Shown here: positions 1 through 12,604 of the stretch, piece after piece
Layout of the letters: each line of letters opens with the position of its first letter
Numbering within the stretch: the first letter of the stretch is position 1
NCBI RefSeq assembly: GCF_000972845.2
Contig: NC_040027.1
Span: 15,607,803 to 15,671,802 of the forward strand
Origin: Larimichthys crocea
Taxonomy: Eukaryota > Chordata > Actinopteri > Sciaenidae
Direction of reading: 5' to 3'
DNA length: 64,000 bases
The notes under the pieces: generated by a model
Told to the model about the DNA's origin: nothing
Seen by the model: only the letters and a program-made list of their open reading frames with translations
Database searches by the model: none
Translations under genes and position numbers: made by a program

Positions 1-383
1 ACAAACTGATCCTAAATCAGCGTCATCGGGCTATTCCAACTCTGAGCTCTTGATCTCAGTAGCCAGCGGATTGTGTATTTTTCCATGAGCACACCAGGCA
101 GCCAGCGTGGTCCTCTTCGCTTGTCTGTGGCCACGGCCCAGAAGGGAAAAGTGGAGGCAGTAAAGAGGCATAATTGAGTGCATTTGATTGCACACTAAAG
201 TTAACGAGTTGATCTTTAGGATATGGTGTTTACTTGGCGCACACGTATAATGATCTCCAAGCTTCTGGTAACTCTGATTTCTGTTTTTCAGACACCTAAT
301 AAGTGTCTTATCTTGTCATGAGTACCAGAAAAGCAACATGATAAGTTTAATATTGAATATTTATATATTGCTTAAAGGAATGC

Positions 384-600
384 TTCAACTTTTTGAGAAA
401 TAGGCTTAATCACTTTCCTGGCAAGAGTTAGAGAAGTAGATCAATGCCACTTTAATGTCTCGACCGTAAATATGAACCTGGAGCCAAGAGATGATTAGCT
501 TAGCTTAGCATAAAGACTGGAAGCAGGGGGAAACTGCTAGCCTGGCTCTGCCCGAAGTAACAAAATCTGCCTACCAGCACCTCACTCTAAAGCCAAAACC
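384..600 (+). repeat. Dispersed teleost repeat (short interspersed or MITE-like)
   Basis: The segment contains the block TTAGCTTAGCATAAAGACTG followed by 'gaagcagggggaaactgctagcctggctctg' type sequence and 'aacaaaatctgcctaccagcacctc'. I recognise this as a high-copy repeat found in many percomorph fish genomes. Degraded relatives on the opposite strand lie at about 40,120-40,352 and 42,085-42,250, both ending near 'aactattccttta'. No coding capacity is visible. The family name is not assigned. Confidence 0.65.
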
Positions 601-2564
601 CCATCGTGTCGCGGCCGTGGCGCTATTTTAGTGATTTTCATGTTTCAGAAGCGAAGCGTTTTGCCTGCCAGGCTTTGTTAACTTGCTCAGATTTGGTCAT
701 TGTCCTACTTCTAAATATGTAAATATGCTATGTAGTTAAACTGTTTTCATTTTGGCACGGGGTGTTTTCATTCTCTATTCAATTTCTGTGTCTGACTTCT
801 GGCCAGCTCGAGCTGATCCGTGCAATTTAACTAGTGCTGCTTGTGGCGCCTGTAAAAAAAAAAATAGACCTGTTGCGTATTCTCGGTGCAGCAGAGTGTA
901 GACCTGCTTCTGGGACACTTCTGAACCGGACCGCGGTGCTTCTGGTGGGGTTTGAAACACTGACTAGAACCGCCACGATTAGCTCAACACATTTTGATTG
1001 ATCTGTACAAAAAAACCCAAATGTTGTCCTTACCATCAGACTGCCAGACAACCAGCAGAGACTTGAGTAATTCCACATAATACCACAACCTGTCGTCTTT
1101 GCACTTCTGTTTGTGTGCAAATAATAATGAAATATAACATGATATCGACCTCTAACTCTCGGCAAGAAAACCAATAAACATTCTGGAAAAACTATCATTT
1201 TCAAAATCTGTTTTGCTTCTGTGACCTCTAATGTGATTCAAGTCCAAGGCACGTCTGTGCAGATGGCAGATGTAGATATCTGTGTGTGCATCTAAATATA
1301 TCAATAACTCCTCTCAATTGACCGTTCCTCCTTGATCAGTGCAGAGCTACTTGGACGCGGACACTAATAATTAAGGAGTCATCAACTTCCTAATGCTAAG
1401 AGGCTTTAAACGTTCCTCGTAATTACGGCTCTCTGGCAGAATGATGTCCTTCCAGCTCATCCGTACCGCTCCTGCATGTAAACACACGATAATAACAGCT
1501 ACTTTACAAGCTACAGTAGGAAGTATGGTTCAACTCTAAATACATTAACGTGTCTTAAACTGGCACGGCGGTGTCAGCACACGTCCGCAACCTTCTTTCC
1601 CCTCCGGCGTTCCTCTGATTCACCGAACAAAGCGGTGCGCTCAGAGGGAGGAAAGCTGCTCCATCCTCTGCTGTCACTGCATATCATACACTCTGTATAA
1701 TACAGTGAATGTGTGGAGGAAGCCGGGGCTGGAGAGGACAGCTTTTCACCATGCCAAGTCATCCATTATGATCAATGGCATCAGGCAGGCGAGCAGGCTT
1801 AATAAAAAGCTTCCTGCCTTCTGCTGGCACCAAAAAAAAAAAAAAAAAAAAACCTATCCCTTTCAGACATGTGCTCCGGCTAGATGTGGTGGTGCACAAC
1901 TTGGTCTGCATACAGACGAACAGTAAAAAAAAAAAAGACAAAAATATCAGTTTACTCTCATAGAAAACAGACAAAAACAGCAGATTGTCATAACTGAGAA
2001 GCTGGATGTGGAATATTTTGGTCATTTTAATTAAAAAATTACATTTTTGAGCTCTAAAAAAGTGTATATTTTTTAAACAAGTGACTGATCGATTAAGAAC
2101 TGACAGGAAAGTAATAAACTGCAATTTTAATAACTAGTCATTAGTTATAATTGCTTGTTATAGCTTCAATCCTACATCATTTGTTTGAGCACTGGAGGGT
2201 TTTCTGGCCGTTGTTTAAACATTTGTTGCCGTTGAATTATTAACAATTATTCAAATAAAAAAATGAACAGATCAGTCTGATTGACAATGAGCCATTGTTG
2301 CCAATGAGCGACGCCTCGGCACTGCCACAAGTACGGCAATCCATTCTTATCCTTGTTTTGCTCAGGTTTAGTGAGAGAATTAGTATAATTTAATTAGTAA
2401 GTACTTGTATTCTATTCCTTAAGTTAGAACAGGAACTTGCCTTTAATAAGTGATTGTTAATATTGGGCAGAGTGATCACATTGCTGGTCAGTATTGAGTT
2501 GTCCTACAGTTGAGGCGGACGTCAGAGTGTTCATGTGACACAGAAGAAGCTGTCCCCCCGTGCG

Positions 2565-2840
2565 GTTGTCACCTCACAGCAAGAAGGTTCTGGGTTCGAA
2601 CCCCGTCTGGGGCCTTTCTGTGTTCTCCCGTGTCTGCGTGGGTACTCCACACTCCACCCCACTGCCACAATAGGCTAATAGGTGACTCTAAATTGTGTAG
2701 GTGTGAATGTGAGTGTGAATGTTTGTTTGTCTCCATGTGCCCTGCCATGAACTGGCGGCTTGTCCACGTCAGCTGGGATAGGCTCCAGCCCCCCACAACC
2801 CTAGTCAAGATAAGTGGTTACAGACAATGGATGGATGGCC
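2565..2840 (+). repeat. tRNA-related SINE-type repeat
   Basis: An RNA polymerase III B-box-like motif (GGTTCGAACCC) is at 2,593-2,603. It is followed by the sequence common to a very abundant teleost element: 'tctgcgtgggtactcc', 'aataggtgactctaaatt', 'tgaactggcggcttgtcca', 'gctgggataggctccagccc', and a 3' end running into ATGG repeats. The element is decayed and its tRNA-like head is incomplete. Other copies in this window are at 45,937-46,060 (+ strand fragment) and 62,966-63,743 (- strand, interrupted). Confidence 0.75.
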
Positions 2841-5800
2841 TTGCCTTTTAAGCATATAAAACAGGGCGAGCACTGGTGATTTTCTTAAGACAACAAACTA
2901 TTGCAGAGCTGTAAAACGACACACTACATTCCAGAAAACAGACCAACACATATCATTTTCAGCTCAGGCTCAGTCCCAGAGCTGGAGACACTACAGACAG
3001 ACACACTCGCTCCTGTTGGCCAGGCCTGAGCGTGGTTCGTCCAGACAAAATCTAAATCTTCTAAGGTTGAAGTGTGCCACGGGCAGACGGCAAAGCCAAC
3101 TAAGACGCGGCTACTATTACTTTACTATCTCTAATCCCAATCTCATTCTCTCCTACGAGACTGGATTATCAGGATAAGATGGCACCAAATGCAAGGACAG
3201 GTGGAGATCAGGAGACCGTCTGTCTGTCTGTCTCTGTCATTAGGAAAAATGGCGTTACACTTATTGCAGGATTGGCTGTGTTTAAGTGATATAAAGAGTC
3301 AAATTTGCCACATTTCTCTGCAGATGAAAGGTTGACAAAAATCTTGAAACATTAAAATATCGCACCTGCCGGCAGACTGCATCTACCGCGTTCCTTCGCC
3401 GTCCGAATCCATCTGCTGAGCGTTCAAGCTGACAATGAGAAGTGGCTCAAATCACGGCTGGCAGTTACTGCGAGCACTCCTGTCTAAATCTCGCCGCCAT
3501 TCAGCGAAGGATGCAACAGTTATGTCTTCATTTCACACTGTGGATCGGGCTAATGGAACAGGTGGGTATGAAAGTGTAATTTCTCCTTGGAGAGGCATGA
3601 AAGCTCAGCGGACTTTGAAATGGAAATCCAAAGTGATGAGATGCAGAAAGAAAGCGTCTAGCTGCTCGGGCCAAGTCCTGACAAAAATATTAAGACGTGA
3701 GAGTGATAGTAGCTGGTTTTCACACACACCGCAAGGACACACACACACCTCCACAAGTCAATAAAACTGCAACCCCGGACTGTGAGCTATGCAGACATCT
3801 GCTCTGTGTGTTTGTGGGAATGTGATGCCGACCCACACTGTGAATCAACATGTCGGCTGAGTCAGTGCAAACGCATCAGGAGAGGCGTCGTAGTAATTGA
3901 TATTTCTACAGTGACAATGTCAGTCAACATTTTCTTCTGGACACTGACTGTTATGTCAGCGGTGTGTGTGTGTGTGTCCTATACTCTCTAAGGGAGAGAC
4001 TGGCAAGGCCGAGCAGCAGCAGCACCCTGATCTCTGGGCAAAGCTAAAAACAGCTCAGTCCTCCCAGCACAACCAAGCTCAAACTCTTATGCAATTTCAG
4101 TATGTTTTTCATGACTGAGCTCCCAGATCAGAGTCCTTTTACGGAGAGGAGAGAAGAGAAGAGAAGAAGGAGAGGAGGCTCGGCAGGGAAGGAGTCATGG
4201 GAGTGGATAATACAAATAAACAGGGTGGTGATCAGCCTGACTCCTGTGTGCTGCTGTTATTGCTGAGGGCAGCACCGGCGCTGGTGACTCAGCTGAGGGT
4301 AATCTTCTCAAACATCAGAAGGAATACAGTTGCACGACGGCGTAGGTAACTGCTGCTCATGACTGAACTCGTTACTACGCAGACACCAGGAGATTTAGAT
4401 TCACACGTGGGGCTCGGTGAAGAGCTGAAAGTCAAAAATAAAACTCTTGTGTCATTCAGGGAGTTGAAGTTGAAAGCGCACAGTAAACGTAAAAGCAAAT
4501 GACTCCTTTTCAGAACAAATCGTTACTTAAATTCAGCAACAACAGCAGAGAAATTTACTTCAACTTAACCATTTACCTCATGTCGCCTGCCATCACCCAA
4601 ACGCTCTACGGCATCACATTTATCCCAGCATGCCTCTTAGGCACGCTAAACTTAGACACGCCAAGCAGCCCACCTCTGCAGGCTGCCGTCAGAACGAATA
4701 TGTTGTGAGCAGATGATCTGGTTGTTGTGTAGCAGCCTCAGGTATACGGTTGGTTACTCAGCAAGGTGTACTCCATCATTTACCACTCTACCGACACTAA
4801 GCTGCCTCCATCTCTTATCCACGGTGGGAGGCTGCGCTGCGTGTGGTTTCAAAGAGGAATCTTCTTCCACGGATACTGTAAGGGCCTTGGCCTTTCGGAA
4901 AACACAATGCAGCAAATAACACAGCACGCAGTCGCTGATCTAGCTCGAACCTGTGGAGAAAATAAAGCTCTCTCTTCTCAGGAAAACATGGAGGGAACAT
5001 AAAGCAGCCGCTGGACGAGTGAGGGAAAGTATTTTTTTTCCTGCAGTGCGAGAGAAGCAATGATCATATACTGATAGGATTTTTGGGCACAACACAACCT
5101 TATAGCTGTGACATCGCAAACTGGAAGACATCGCGAGCCAGGATTATGGATTAAAAATGGTTGCCACGGCAACCATTTTGAGAAACTGGCAACCGATTCA
5201 AAGCCTTTGGTTGCCATCAGCAGTAACCACTCTTCAACAAGAATACATTTTTAGTATTTGTGGCATTATTGATGACTAAATATATTTGTTCCTGTCAGAA
5301 CCAGACAACACCGCACTTTTTTAATGACTAAGCTGATCTGTATCTTAATTACTTAAAAACACAAGGTGAGTTATAATCATTCTTTCAGTTTCACCAACCA
5401 AAAAACACATGGACCTGCAGCGGAGAAGAAAAGCTGGATCCAACTTTTGGAAAAATGCAGTCTGACTCACAGTTTACACAATTTACTACACGGTGCACCA
5501 CAACCTTTCCTTCACACACGCTGACAACATCTCCTGTTATTTGCACGATCCTTATGAAACGCATAAAGGAGAGAAGTCTACTCAATATGTAAGGTCAGCT
5601 TCAGAAGACAGGTGAGCTATGCTTCCACGTCAGTGTGCCCTATTTAATAAATAAAATCCACGTCACTGCAGCAGAGAGTGCGTCAGAAACTAGCCGCAAA
5701 CTGCTTAGTAAATCTCTCCCAGAGGCAAATCTGACCAACCACAGCAGTAAATCCCACAGAGAAACTTTTGCTGGCCAGAAGTTTACTTAGACTGGATTAT

Positions 5801-6552
5801 TTAAGTTTATTCTACTGTCTCTGTCCATGGCAAATCCACCACCAGATGAGATCAACATACGAGTAATGCTCAGTATTTGCCAACTAGGCCCACATTATTT
5901 AATGAATGAATGAATTTTCTCTCTGCTCAGATCCCATTAAACTTACATGAACCCTCCAGCATCTCGCTTCTTCCACTTTGCATGCTGCTCACTGTGAGGA
6001 AATTCAGACTGTGAATAACTGACAGCTTCACCACGTGACACTCCAAAGCTCAAGTCTATGCAACTTCACCTCCAAGAGCTGCAGTCACAACTGTTCACTG
6101 AGCCTAAAACTGAATTAGGAAGTACTGATTTAAGCCCAAAAGACAACCAATGATGATGTGATGACCTCTAATAAAGGTCTAATAAACATTTTCAATAATA
6201 TTTGGTCCATCTCACAGAGCTGCTGCCATTAATTTAATCAATTTTCTGAATTAATTGATTATTTGTTTATCTGAAAAAGTAAACTGCCACTTACAATTTC
6301 AAAGAATTCAAGGTGACATCTCGCTTTGTCTGACCAACAGTTCAAAACCCAAAGATTTTCATTTCACTAGAGAACTAGTGGACTGGAACCAGTCGGTCTT
6401 TGTTACTTGTGCTTTGATAATGACTTCCATGATAGATCAATTATTAGAATGGTTTTTTAGTTGATTAATCAACTAATCATTTAAGCTCTTCTGTCTGTAT
6501 GTAACTCTATGAAATCCCTTGACACGACACCTTTGGCCCTTTTAGACTATTT

Positions 6553-7513
6553 TCCTGGTGGTGTCAACAATAATCGATTTGGCGATGCATCGCAATGCGG
6601 GGCATGCACGATTCAGCATCGATGCGGCAAAGTGCCATGATCGATTATGTCACAGTTTATTTTCTGGCCTCGAGTGGAGATGACCGATAGATGGGTAATT
6701 AAAAACGCAACACGAAGCTTGGAAAGCGGATATCTGGGCACATTTCGGATTCTACGAAGTGAATGGGAAACTAGGCAAGACTTACGCGGTGTGTAAAACC
6801 TGCCACACTAAAATCAAGCACGTTGGCAATATAACTAACTTCATGAACCATGTTGATCATTGGCATCCTGAGTTGGCTTCAACAACAACAACACAAAAAG
6901 TCCACACATCCCAGCCAAGAATTGACGAGTCGCTAGTGTCAACGTTGCCACACAACTCCGAGAGAGCCAAGAGGATCACACGATCAGTGGCATGTTTTTT
7001 ATAGCGAAGGATCTACGACCCTATTCTGTAGTAGAAAATGCGGGGTTTCGCCACATGCTTAAAGAGCTACCTTCACTGATTCTGCGCTTCCCGCATTGTA
7101 CAAAGAAACCAAAGCAAAGGTAATGGCATCAATGTGTAAAGCCATTACAAGTGACGCCTGGACTTCAGTTGCAACAGAGTCCTACGTAACCATAACGACA
7201 CACTGGTGCTCATATGGCGAGGCTACTCTTGGATGTTGTGGAGGAGTGGCAGCTAACAGATAAAAGTGTTGTGCTGGTGATGAACAACGCCCCAGCTATG
7301 ATAAGTGCTGCTGATATTTGGGAAGTTCCCTCATGTTAAATGCTTCGCCGATAAAATCCGTTGTTCAATATCTGACTGCTTGTATTGCCTCATGACTGAT
7401 GAAAAATTTGCCTTGTTGTGTGCAGCAGAACTTTGATGCGTCGTAGAATCGAATCGTTGCCTGGTGAATCGTAATCGAATCGAACTGTGAGGGCAGTGCC
7501 AATGCACACCCCT
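6553..7513 (+). mobile_element. Decayed hAT-family DNA transposon (BED zinc finger remnant)
   Basis: The reading frame from 6,759 to 7,004 encodes a BED-type zinc finger: C-x2-C (VCKTCHTKIK), then NFMNHVDHWHPEL with the distal histidines. This is the usual N-terminal DNA-binding module of hAT transposases and ZBED proteins. Beyond the stop, other frames still read hAT-like (frames shift at several points), so the transposase is inactive. The right end, read on the minus strand, begins with AGGGGTGTGCATTGGCACTG, close to the CAGGGGTG-type ends of hAT elements. The left end near 6,553 resembles it (TGGTGGTGTCAACAATAATC). Target-site duplications are too worn to call. Confidence 0.7.
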
Positions 7514-9539
7514 ATATTTTTTCTATATTTTCTTTGGACCATTGGCTCCATGATACTAACCAGCCTCTAAACACATGAAGAGGAATATAAGATGTAAACA
7601 CTGTGTGAGAAGAAAATTAGCTGTTGGTTAATGGCATTAATTATTGAAATCAAGTCTAAAGAAGATTATCTCCGGCTTATCTTGGCATCCATTGGGTGAG
7701 AAGCAAGGGTGCACACCGAACGAGTCTATCGCAGGGCTGACGCACACAAACAAACAAACACAAGAGTTTCCACCTATAGTGCATGTATTTGGACTGTGGA
7801 GCCAACAGACAGCAGAATAGGTGCAATTACCGAAGCCCCAAGCAGGCTCCGCTTTATTAAAAACAAGCACTATGTGGTTGGTTCAAAGAGGTTTGATAGC
7901 TTTTATCTGACTGTGCTCGTGCTCCAGGTGCTGATTATGAATTAATAATAGTCTACACAGTGGGCACAGCAACTCTCTTGATTGAAAACAGCAGGTCTTT
8001 GCCTTATTTCTCCTCGAAGGGAAGCCAGCACTGCAGTCATGTGAGTGTAAAAACCAGAAGCCAGAGCTTCATCCAGGGACACATGCAGCTTTTTACAGCT
8101 GCAAAGACAGCCTATGATCTTTATGTGTATGTCTCTCCTCCCCGTCTATGTCCCCATTTCCTGTACTCATTCGTCTTCCCAGCAGCTATCACTTGCACGC
8201 ACGCACAAGGACAGACAGAAGCAAACACAGCGGTCCTGCCTCGCTGTGGTGTCTGTTTAAAATAGCTACTGTGGCACACACATCCCCCCACTTTTACAGA
8301 AAATCAGCAGCACGGAAGACGTAGCTAAACTGCGTCATCAGCTCTGTTTAATGATATGACATCAAATACCCCGGAAGAGGGTCAAAATCTTGTACAAGCG
8401 CCTGTGAATCGGCCAGCTGATAGTGGGACACGGAGCCAAAAGATATAGGGAGAAGGAAACAGAGGAGGAGGAAGGTAGGGGGGGACCTCGCAGAACGAAT
8501 GAGGAGGAGGAGGATGGATGGATGATGAATTCCACAGAAGGCAACCACCCTTTGTGCTTCCGTCAGCAATACTGACAGGCCATGCCTAAAGCGGAGGACA
8601 GAGAAAAACACAGAGGTGGGAGGACTGATGGATGGTGACAAATGAGGGAATCACTCAGTGAGGAGGAGGTAGAGGAGAGGAGATGAGAGCAGAGAAGAGG
8701 AGAGGTTGAAGGTGAGAGGAGTTATAAGACGATAAGACATCGATGCTGCCGTGCCGACAGGAGACTATAAGAACAAATTTGCGAGTGCCTGAGGATGAGG
8801 AGCGTTTGAATGGGACTAAATGCTCAGACAGCTATTTAACAGCCAGCTGTGACACCCACGCGACATCGTGTTCACACATTCAGAGCAGCTGAGCTGAGCG
8901 GCACAACCTACAATTACATACAGGCGAGATCTGACATTAGCCAAGCTCACGCGTGTGACGTCAACATCCACCACCACCACCACCACCACGAGCCAGCGAG
9001 AATCAAGCAACACCTTCCTCCAGCTGACAGTTTCCATTCATTTCTATTGACCAGCGTCAATGCCGCATTGTTACCGCACTTGCCATAGAAATGAACACAA
9101 CCCCCGTGTTCGACACATTTCAGCTGAAAAGCCTTTTTATGGACTCTCCCTTTAAGACCTGTCACTGACAGATGTTGCATGGGAGTCACAGTGTGATGCA
9201 CGCCTGCTCCACCCTGCTGCAGGGCTTACCAGAGAAACACATACAAACACTTTGTATAAGAGGAAGAGACACACACGATTATGTTTGCAACACAAAGAAA
9301 AGAGTGGATGCAGGTTCACACATTCATTATTATTTATATATATTTATGTATCTTAACCTTTATTTTTGGCTATCTATATATCTTATTATGCTTTACTTTT
9401 ATTCTATTTTATCTAGCTACTTATATATTTTAATGAGTTGTGTTTTCTTTTTTTGTTTTTATTATTTTTTATTTTATTTATTTTTAACCTGCCTCTGTTG
9501 TTTCCTCACTGCAAGATGATGGGACGTGCTTCCTCAGCT

Positions 9540-9658
9540 TGTGTTGTGCTTTGTTTATAATGGGGTGGGGTGGAGGGTTTTACTGTGTGAAGCACTTTGT
9601 GTTACATGTTTTGTATGAAAAGTGCTATACAAATAAAGTCTGGCTGATTGATTGTTGT
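9540..9658 (+). repeat. LINE 3' tail (L2/CR1-like)
   Basis: The sequence 'gtgaagcactttgtgttac' followed by AAAGTGCTATACAAATAAAG and then 'ctgattgattg' is the typical 3' end of an L2/CR1-type fish retrotransposon with its short terminal repeat. No reverse transcriptase frame is visible upstream; an AT-rich, low-complexity stretch (9,318-9,490) precedes it instead. It is a truncated, inactive copy. Confidence 0.6.
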
Positions 9659-10975
9659 CGGTATTATAACAAAATGCTGTCGGTCTAACTTTCCCAGGTT
9701 TGATGCCTTCAAGTCAAGTAATAATTTTTGTATTTTGCATTTATCTCTCACATGTTACAAAGACAACCATGGCTCAAGGAAACAGTGAAATCACACAGAT
9801 GTACAGCAGTAGCTTGTTTATTTACTCCGCTACAGCTCAGAGATACGGGAGCTACAACGTTTTTAAAGCGTCTGTATCAAATGGCTGCAGTTTTCTGTAT
9901 ATTTTACTTTAGTGTAATAGTGAGTAGCTTAAGAAGCAGAATAACAGAGTACTCACTCATAAACCGGTGCGCTAAAAGCACATCAGAGCATTACTGCATG
10001 GACGATGGGCATAATTGAAATACGCCTCAGTAATATTTTAAACCAACTCGGCGGATTCAGAGATGGAAAGCTGAGGTTTCATGGGGTAACAAGGTTACAG
10101 TCAGTTGGTATGTTAAAAACAAGAAGCTTAAGCAGCAGTCCTCTACTCTATCCAATATAATCATTAAAAGCTATGAAGACTTGTCCTCGGTTGTTTTTAT
10201 ATAGCTCAATGTCTGTAAAACGTCAACATAAATACATTTGGCAGGGCAGAAGTGGACTCAATAATGCATATGTTTAATGCTGTTCATCTGCACATGCAAA
10301 CTCAGTCTCTCTTTAGTAAGATCTGTATTTTTTATTGCAAATGAAGGTGCACTGACTGTGCAGGTACATGCTTGTGCAAAATACCAGGTACACAAGACAT
10401 GCACCAGCATGCACGCTAGAAAAGAGCATCTACAGCCAAAGGCACCCCGCGTACATTTTCACCCTCCGATATCGCTAAGCTCGACGAGTAACCTTCATCA
10501 CGCAGCCCTCTGATTCATCCTGAGCCTGTCCTGGGTCGAGGTACAGAGCTCTTGTCAAAGTCAGCACTTCCCTCACCAGGGACCATGAAAATCCCCAAAC
10601 TGTGAAAGTACGGCCAGTGAATGCAGCATGACGGACTGCTGTGAGCCTCAAGAGCCCAACAGACATATCCACATCCATGCAGATTTCGCTCTATATCAAA
10701 TAAGACTGTGTGATTTACTGTATATTGTAGCATCCATCTCTATGCTGATGATGCAGTTGTTTATCATAATGTCCGGAACAATGGGTTTATTCCAAATTTA
10801 AATCTATATTGATTTCCTTGATAAGAACTGATTATTCACTCATGGTGACACACAATAGAGGAGTTTAAAATAGCAAAATAACTCATTAATTAGACGTGAT
10901 TAATGCTGGCTTCCAAATTAGGTCATGTTTTGCCGCGAACACACATCCATATGACCTCGTATTTAGATCATCGTT

Positions 10976-11228
10976 AAAGGTCCAGTGTGTAAGATTTAGG
11001 AGTATATATTGGCAGTTTTGGAATATAATATTCATAACTATGTTTTAATTAGTCTATAATCGCCTGAAAATAGGAATCTTTGTGTTTTTGTTGTCTTAAA
11101 ATGAGCCCATATCTATCGTGAGAAGGGGGGGGCCCTCTTACAAGGAGTCAGTAGCCCAGAACAGACAGAGATATGGAAGTTTTGCTTTTTATGTGAATGC
11201 CACTAAATCCTACATACTGGACATTTCA
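10976..11228. mobile_element. Non-autonomous DNA transposon (MITE) with terminal inverted repeats
   Basis: The left end AAAGGTCCAGTGTGTAAGAT and the right end 'aaatcctacatactggacatt' are imperfect inverted complements about 22 bases long. The interior lacks coding sequence and contains phrases ('aataggaatctttgtgtttttgtt', 'cagtagcccagaacagacag') that I recognise from an abundant teleost MITE. The length is about 250 bp. The superfamily is not certain from the sequence alone. Confidence 0.7.
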
Positions 11229-11636
11229 GATGTTTTAGCCAAGATACTGCAAACAATGGCTTTTACTATACTCTTTTCTTATTATTTATAAGCCAACATA
11301 TACACAATATCTGCCAACATAGCAGCCTGACTAATTTATATCAGTCCATCGCTAAGAGGCCTTTTTTTTCACAAAAAGGACATTTTGCAATGTCACAGTA
11401 GTAAAGCACACACGTATAAACAATCAAATTAATGACGGCTGAATTCCATTTGGCTTCTTTAGTTTCACGGTCGTGGTGTTGTGCATGCTGCCTCGCTGTC
11501 AGAGCCATCCATTATTTGTTATGAGTAACACCTGTGCCTTTTTTTTTTTTTACCTGCCATTGCAAGTCTGCTGAGAAAAATAACAATGTGAGCGGCAATT
11601 ACAATCATCATCGGAGTCCTCTTCCTTGCCTGGGAA

Positions 11637-12072
11637 ATTTTCTGTCTCCTTTTCTGTCTTTTCTGTCTCTCTTTTTGTCTCATTTTGTCTCCTTTTCTGT
11701 CTTTTCTGTCTCCTTTTTTGTCTAATTTTCTGTCTCCTTTTCTGTCTTCTTTTCTGACTCCTTTTTTGTCTCCTTTTCTGTCTCCTTTTCTGTCTCATTT
11801 TCTGTCTTTTTTTTGTCTCATTTTCTGTCTCCTTTTCTGTCTCCTTTTCTGTCTTCTTTTCTGTCTTCTTTTCTGTCTCCTTTTCTGACTCCTTTTCTGT
11901 CTCATTTTCTGACTCCTTTTTCTGTCTTCTTTTCTGACTCCTTTTCTGGCTCCTTTTCTGGCTCCTTTTCTGTCTCCTTTTCTGTCTCATTTTCTGTCTC
12001 CTTCTTGTCTCCTTTTCTGTCTCCTTTTCTGTCTCATTTTGTCTTCTTTTCCGTTTCCTTTTCTGTCTCCTT
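11637..12072. repeat. 12-bp minisatellite (TTTTCTGTCTCC)n, copy A
   Basis: A run of about 36 imperfect units with consensus TTTTCTGTCTCC; variant units end in TCAT, TCTT or GACTCC. The minus strand is open through the array and would read as an Arg/Lys/Gln/Glu-rich repeat, but this is a by-product of the 12-bp period. The same array, cut short, opens copy B right after the assembly gap (19,733-19,890). Confidence 0.9.
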
Positions 12073-12216
12073 AACCCAAACAGAGACTTTCCTCAGCACC
12101 ATAAAGGTTGATATTCATGTTTTTCTTACAGCCTGCAGGTGACAGGTGGTGATTATTCTTGGTCTTAAGCTGGAGGTGGGTGGAGAAGGTGGTCAGGAGT
12201 CCAAGCTACACCCTTG

Positions 12217-12301
12217 TCTGCCTGTCTGTCTGTCTGTCTGTCTGCAAAGCCAAGTAATTAGAAATATTCACAGCTGCACACACACACACACACACACACA
12301 C
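12217..12301. repeat. Microsatellites (CTGT)n and (CA)n, copy A
   Basis: A CTGT tetranucleotide run at about 12,217-12,244 and a CA dinucleotide run at about 12,277-12,301. Both recur in copy B at about 20,034-20,060 and 20,090-20,107, where the CA run is shorter and interrupted. Confidence 0.9.
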
Positions 12302-12604
12302 ATCACACTGCCTCTTTTCAAATGTCTGCCCACTGCCTACCCATGGTCTGTGGTGCCTGCTGGCAAGTCACGACTCGTACCTACATGCATGCACTGTAAA
12401 CATTACACAGTCAGTGTCTAACTTTAAATGTTTCCCCATTTATCCCAGTCTGCTAACTTAGCTCACTTAGCCTAGCCTGCCAATCCCTTGCTAGCAGAGA
12501 TGAGTCGGGACTTTCTGCAGCATCAGATGGAAATATTCAAATAAACATTAAAAAAAAAGAGGAGTGGGTTTTATTTAAAAGCTGATATATAAAAAAAAAA
12601 GTAC

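Larger units (their letters stand above)
1..11630. other. Intergenic region without a recognisable gene
   Basis: No exon series with homology I recognise was found on either strand. The open frames here are short, low-complexity or inside repeats. The stretch holds old dispersed repeats (listed separately), a poly-A run at about 1,832-1,851, a purine-rich GGA/GGAT tract at about 8,440-8,720, a CAC repeat at about 8,969-8,990 and an AT-rich block at about 9,318-9,490. In human the gene beyond GPX4 is SBNO2; I see no sbno2 exons here, so either the synteny breaks or the gene lies farther out. Confidence 0.6.

Noticed and set aside
2593..2603. Possible tRNA gene (B-box GGTTCGAACCC)
   Set aside because: No complete cloverleaf around it; the surrounding sequence is a known SINE-type repeat.
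8849..9088. Open frame with a polyhistidine run
   Set aside because: The run is a CAC microsatellite; no homology or splice context supports a gene.
9172..9519. 115-codon plus-strand frame with a Phe/Tyr/Leu-rich tail
   Set aside because: The tail is AT-rich low-complexity DNA before a LINE end; looks like a chance open stretch.
11550..11990. Long minus-strand open frame rich in Arg, Gln, Lys, Glu repeats
   Set aside because: It is the reading of a 12-bp minisatellite whose period is a multiple of three and lacks stops; no start context, splice sites or homology.
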